Assembly (NCBI RefSeq): GCF_021228125.1
Contig: NZ_JAJQQS010000002.1
Coordinates: 806,001-870,000 of the forward strand
DNA: 64,000 bases
Direction: 5' to 3'
Origin: Streptomyces albireticuli
Lineage (GTDB): Bacteria > Actinomycetota > Actinomycetes > Streptomycetales > Streptomycetaceae
The notes under the pieces were generated by a model. That model did no database searches. It was not told the DNA's origin and saw nothing but the letters and a program-made list of their open reading frames with translations. Position numbers and translations under genes: made by a program. Of the stretch, positions 62,451 through 64,000 are shown piece by piece. How positions within the stretch are numbered: the first letter of the stretch is position 1; each line of letters opens with the position of its first letter.

Positions 62451-62678
62451 GGGTGCAGATTAGTCGACGCGGCGCGCTGAGTCGCCCCGCACCCCTTTAG
62501 CAGACCCGGCGCACCGCCGCCGCAGGGCGGTCCCCCCATCGAGCGAAACCCTCCCCGACCCAGGTCACCGAACGTACGTCATCGGTAACTTGGTGCAATT
62601 GGCGCTCACCAGAGCCCACGTGGACCGTGCCGCATCCGCCCAGCGCACCTCGCGAGTCAACCCAAAAGGGGCATCCCC

Positions 62679-63092
62679 ATGCCTACGCCCGACACCGCCG
62701 CCCCCACCGACGGTGCCTTCGGAGCCACCTCCGCCCGCCACCACCGCCTCGCGGCCACTCCGGCCGCCCCGGGCACTCCGGCCGCCCCGGACGGCGCCAC
62801 CGCCCGCGTACGGACCTCCGCCGCGCCCACCCGGCCTCGCGGACCCCGGACGGCCCCCGGCCCGCTCACGACCCCCGGCGCCCCCGTACGGACACACCGC
62901 GGCCCGGGCCTGCCCCGTACCCCCGGCGGCACCCCCTCCGGCGGCCGACCCGCGAACCCTCGCGTTCCGATCACCCCCACCACGCTCAGCGCACCCACTA
63001 CGCCCCACGCACCCACCCCACCCGGCGCCGCCGGTACACCCACCACACCCACCCCACCCACCACCCTCAGGGAAGGTCAGACACCTCGATGA
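62679..63092 (+). CDS. Pro/Thr-rich low-complexity hypothetical protein
   Basis: A 137-residue ORF rich in Pro, Thr, Ala and Arg (TPTTPTPPTTL type). It has no hydrophobic core or domain. ATG at 62679 has AAAAGGGG 6 nt upstream and its stop overlaps the next gene by 4 nt (ATGA), the usual coupling pattern here. Composition could also arise from a chance open frame in GC-rich DNA. The upstream 228 bp contains an ACCGA/TCGGT dyad around the palindrome acgtacgt at 62572-62579. No iron box was found. Confidence 0.42.
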   Translation: MPTPDTAAPTDGAFGATSARHHRLAATPAAPGTPAAPDGATARVRTSAAPTRPRGPRTAPGPLTTPGAPVRTHRGPGLPRTPGGTPSGGRPANPRVPITPTTLSAPTTPHAPTPPGAAGTPTTPTPPTTLREGQTPR

Positions 63093-64000
63093 GCGCAGCG
63101 AAACCACCGAAGAACACCACCGGCACCCCCAAGACCACCCCCGAAACCCCGCCCAACGGCTCCGGCCCCACCACCGGCCCCCACCCCGACACCACCCACG
63201 CGAACGGCCCCCGCACCACCCCCGACCAGCCCCTCGACCTCGCCGGCATCGGCATCGGCCCCTTCAACCTCTCCCTCGCCGCCCTCGCCCACGGCGTCCC
63301 CGGCCTCCGCACCGCCTTCTACGACCAGACCACCACCTTCCGCTGGCACCCCGGCCTCCTCATCGACGGCACCAGCCTCCAGGTCCCGTACCTCGCCGAT
63401 CTCGTCACCCTCGCCGACCCCACCAGCCCCTGGAGCTTCCTCAACTACCTCAAGACCCGGGAACGCCTCTACCCCTTCTACTTCGCCGAGCGCTCCCACA
63501 TCCAGCGCGCCGAATACGACGCCTACTGCCGCTGGGTCAGCCAATCCCTCCCCGACCTCCACTTCGGCCACCAGATCGACGCCCTCCGCTGGAACCCCGA
63601 ACGCAACCTCTTCGAGATCGACTACACCCAGCTCGACGCCGACGGCGAAGCCGAAGCCCTCGGCCGCGCCTACGCCCGCAACCTCGTCCTCGGCGTCGGC
63701 ACCACCCCCCACATCCCCGAACCCCTCCGCCCCCTCGCCGAAGCCCCCACCGTCCCCGTCATCCACTCCGCCGACTACCTCGACCACCGCGAGCGCATCC
63801 TCGCCGCCGACCACATCACCGTCATCGGCTCAGGCCAGTCCGGCGCCGAGGTCTTCCTCGACCTCCTCCGCAACCGCCCCGCGGGCCGCGAGAAACTCCA
63901 CTGGCTGGCCCGCACCCCCGCCTTCGCCCCCATGGAATACAGCAAACTCGGCCTCGAACAGTTCACCCCCGACTACACCCGCTACTTCCACGCCCTCCCC
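63089..64000 (+). CDS. Lysine/ornithine N-monooxygenase, N-terminal part (siderophore type)
   Basis: 304 codons are visible and the gene runs off the right edge. It is an IucD/SidA/PvdA/AlcA-like FAD- and NADPH-dependent N-hydroxylase that makes the hydroxamate of a siderophore. FAD motif GIGIGPFNLS lies near residue 54; WHPG-type substrate/FAD region and LADPTSPWSFLNYL; and the NADPH motif GSGQSGAEVF. The first 50 residues are a Pro/Thr-rich extension. ATG at 63089 overlaps the preceding ORF. Similarity is closer, from memory, to lysine hydroxylases (DesB/AlcA) than to ornithine ones. Neighbouring siderophore genes would lie beyond 64000. Confidence 0.9.
   Translation, partial: MSAAKPPKNTTGTPKTTPETPPNGSGPTTGPHPDTTHANGPRTTPDQPLDLAGIGIGPFNLSLAALAHGVPGLRTAFYDQTTTFRWHPGLLIDGTSLQVPYLADLVTLADPTSPWSFLNYLKTRERLYPFYFAERSHIQRAEYDAYCRWVSQSLPDLHFGHQIDALRWNPERNLFEIDYTQLDADGEAEALGRAYARNLVLGVGTTPHIPEPLRPLAEAPTVPVIHSADYLDHRERILAADHITVIGSGQSGAEVFLDLLRNRPAGREKLHWLARTPAFAPMEYSKLGLEQFTPDYTRYFHALP

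Noticed and set aside
62451..62678. DmdR iron box before the siderophore-type gene
   Set aside because: No TTAGGnTAGGCTnACCTAA-type dyad was found; only a short ACCGA/TCGGT dyad is present.

Overview
The window is a high-GC actinobacterial chromosome segment, almost certainly Streptomyces. The evidence is very strong third-position G/C bias, frequent GTG starts, 4-nt ATGA/GTGA overlaps between operon genes, and gene content typical of a Streptomyces core chromosome (phoD-dnaE-his-trp-lgt-gltBD, as remembered for S. coelicolor). No tRNA, rRNA, transposase, phage gene or CRISPR array was seen.

Layout. 1-3.7 kb (minus): 5' end of a Tat-exported PhoD phosphatase, then a tandemly duplicated two-gene module (small membrane protein plus membrane-anchored DsbA-like thioredoxin protein). 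3.7-17 kb: DUF2252 protein, dnaE, a NYN-domain protein, an ABC exporter, a membrane protein, the 24-residue ribosomal protein bL37, YbaK-type deacylase, a LON-substrate-binding protein and a predicted repeat-rich membrane protein. 17-23 kb: the histidine operon hisD-C-B-(small membrane protein)-H-priA-ridA-F, with nearly every junction overlapping by 4 nt. 23-25 kb: DoxX, a TIGR03085-like protein and a septum-formation-like membrane protein on the minus strand. 25.4-32.4 kb: hisI then tryptophan genes trpE, a Trp-associated membrane protein, trpC, a trpM-like small gene, trpB and trpA. PriA serves both pathways (HisA and TrpF reactions). 32.5-41.6 kb: a third DsbA-like protein, lgt, a VIT1-type transporter, and gltB-gltD (glutamate synthase) preceded by a GlnR-like operator.

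41.7-48.3 kb is the most unusual part. It has two divergent operons around an AT-richer regulatory region. The leftward operon encodes a 70-residue membrane peptide, a processive family-2 glycosyltransferase, a UDP-GlcNAc 2-epimerase and a secreted concanavalin-like protein. The rightward operon encodes a secreted DUF2334 deacetylase-like protein and a GH113-like lipoprotein glycosidase. Together they look like an undescribed synthase-dependent exopolysaccharide system, possibly for a ManNAc-type polymer that is deacetylated and trimmed outside the cell.

48.4-64 kb: zinc metallopeptidase, SprT-like trypsin, a secreted sortless cell-surface-like protein, a response regulator/histidine kinase pair, a Tat-exported GH101 endo-alpha-N-acetylgalactosaminidase, an AraC regulator, chorismate mutase, aminopeptidase N with a long low-complexity insertion, an orphan ATP-synthase b-subunit paralogue, and the start of a siderophore-type lysine/ornithine N-monooxygenase that runs off the right end. 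Intergenic regions carry a dispersed GC-rich palindromic repeat family and several short tandem repeats.
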